Shown piece after piece: positions 63,895 to 64,000 of a stretch of DNA of 64,000 bases. The translations under genes were made by a program, and so were the position numbers. The stretch is taken from NCBI GenBank assembly GCA_012845835.1, contig JABAKD010000009.1:9420330-9484329 (forward strand), written 5' to 3'. This stretch comes from Undaria pinnatifida. Its lineage: Eukaryota > Sar > Phaeophyceae > Laminariales > Alariaceae. The notes under the pieces were generated by a model, which did no database searches, was not told the origin of the DNA, and was given only the letters and a program-made list of their open reading frames with translations. Each line of letters opens with the position of its first letter. Position 1 is the stretch's first letter.

Positions 63895-64000
63895 GTGATG
63901 GCGCGCTTGGGGAGGGGAGCTCTGTGTTGCGCTCTGTTGTGTTGTGTTGTGTTGGGGACGCAGGGGTAATCATTACCAGGCGTGAATTGTCCTGCATGGC

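Noticed and set aside
63895-63898. TGA at 63,896 as the natural end of the remodeller
   Set aside because: It follows a good GT donor, and CHD proteins continue past this segment. Kept as a possibility only.

Overview
The window looks like nuclear DNA of a eukaryote with large, repeat-rich introns. It most resembles a photosynthetic stramenopile, and a brown alga is my best guess. The reasons are one gene split into at least 36 short exons by GT-AG introns averaging about 1 kb, coding GC well above intron GC, and degenerate chromodomain-type Ty3/Gypsy, LINE and short-LTR elements. The lineage is inferred from this style and was not tested by any search.

Bases 1-21,900 hold no gene I can support as functional. 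They are layered mobile-element debris: a frameshifted reverse transcriptase (about 3,838-4,925), a 280-bp CCCGA-rich satellite unit in tandem (5,728-6,287), the RNase H-integrase-chromodomain half of a Ty3/Gypsy element on the minus strand (about 8,640-11,929), the protease half of such an element on the plus strand (about 12,843-14,725), a LINE 3' end, four miniature LTR (TRIM-like) elements with 84-bp terminal repeats, and minisatellites built on a TTCCGGGTA core.

Bases 21,934-63,894 are one plus-strand gene, open at the right edge. I reconstruct 36 exons joined in one reading frame (6,365 coding bases, at least 2,121 residues). The product is a CHD-like SNF2 chromatin remodeller with many reader modules. 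In order these are a Gln-rich N-terminus, two CxxC-x10-CxxC zinc ribbons, a first chromodomain, a chromodomain-2-like start, a bromodomain, a PHD finger, the chromodomain-2 core, a PDZ-like domain, a short helix-turn-helix-like motif, a long acidic low-complexity exon, and an SNF2/helicase-C engine with its main motifs intact. The readers would recognise methylated and acetylated histones and unmodified or methylated tails, and the ATPase would move nucleosomes.

The introns are unusual. Each is dominated by its own simple motif. Many start G-rich and end C-rich. At least seven exons have partial, codon-conserving copies of an exon edge together with its splice site inside the adjoining intron. 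Two introns carry same-sense LINE copies, and one carries a TTAA-flanked miniature element inserted into such an exon copy. The most noteworthy observations are the domain composition of the remodeller and these intronic exon echoes.
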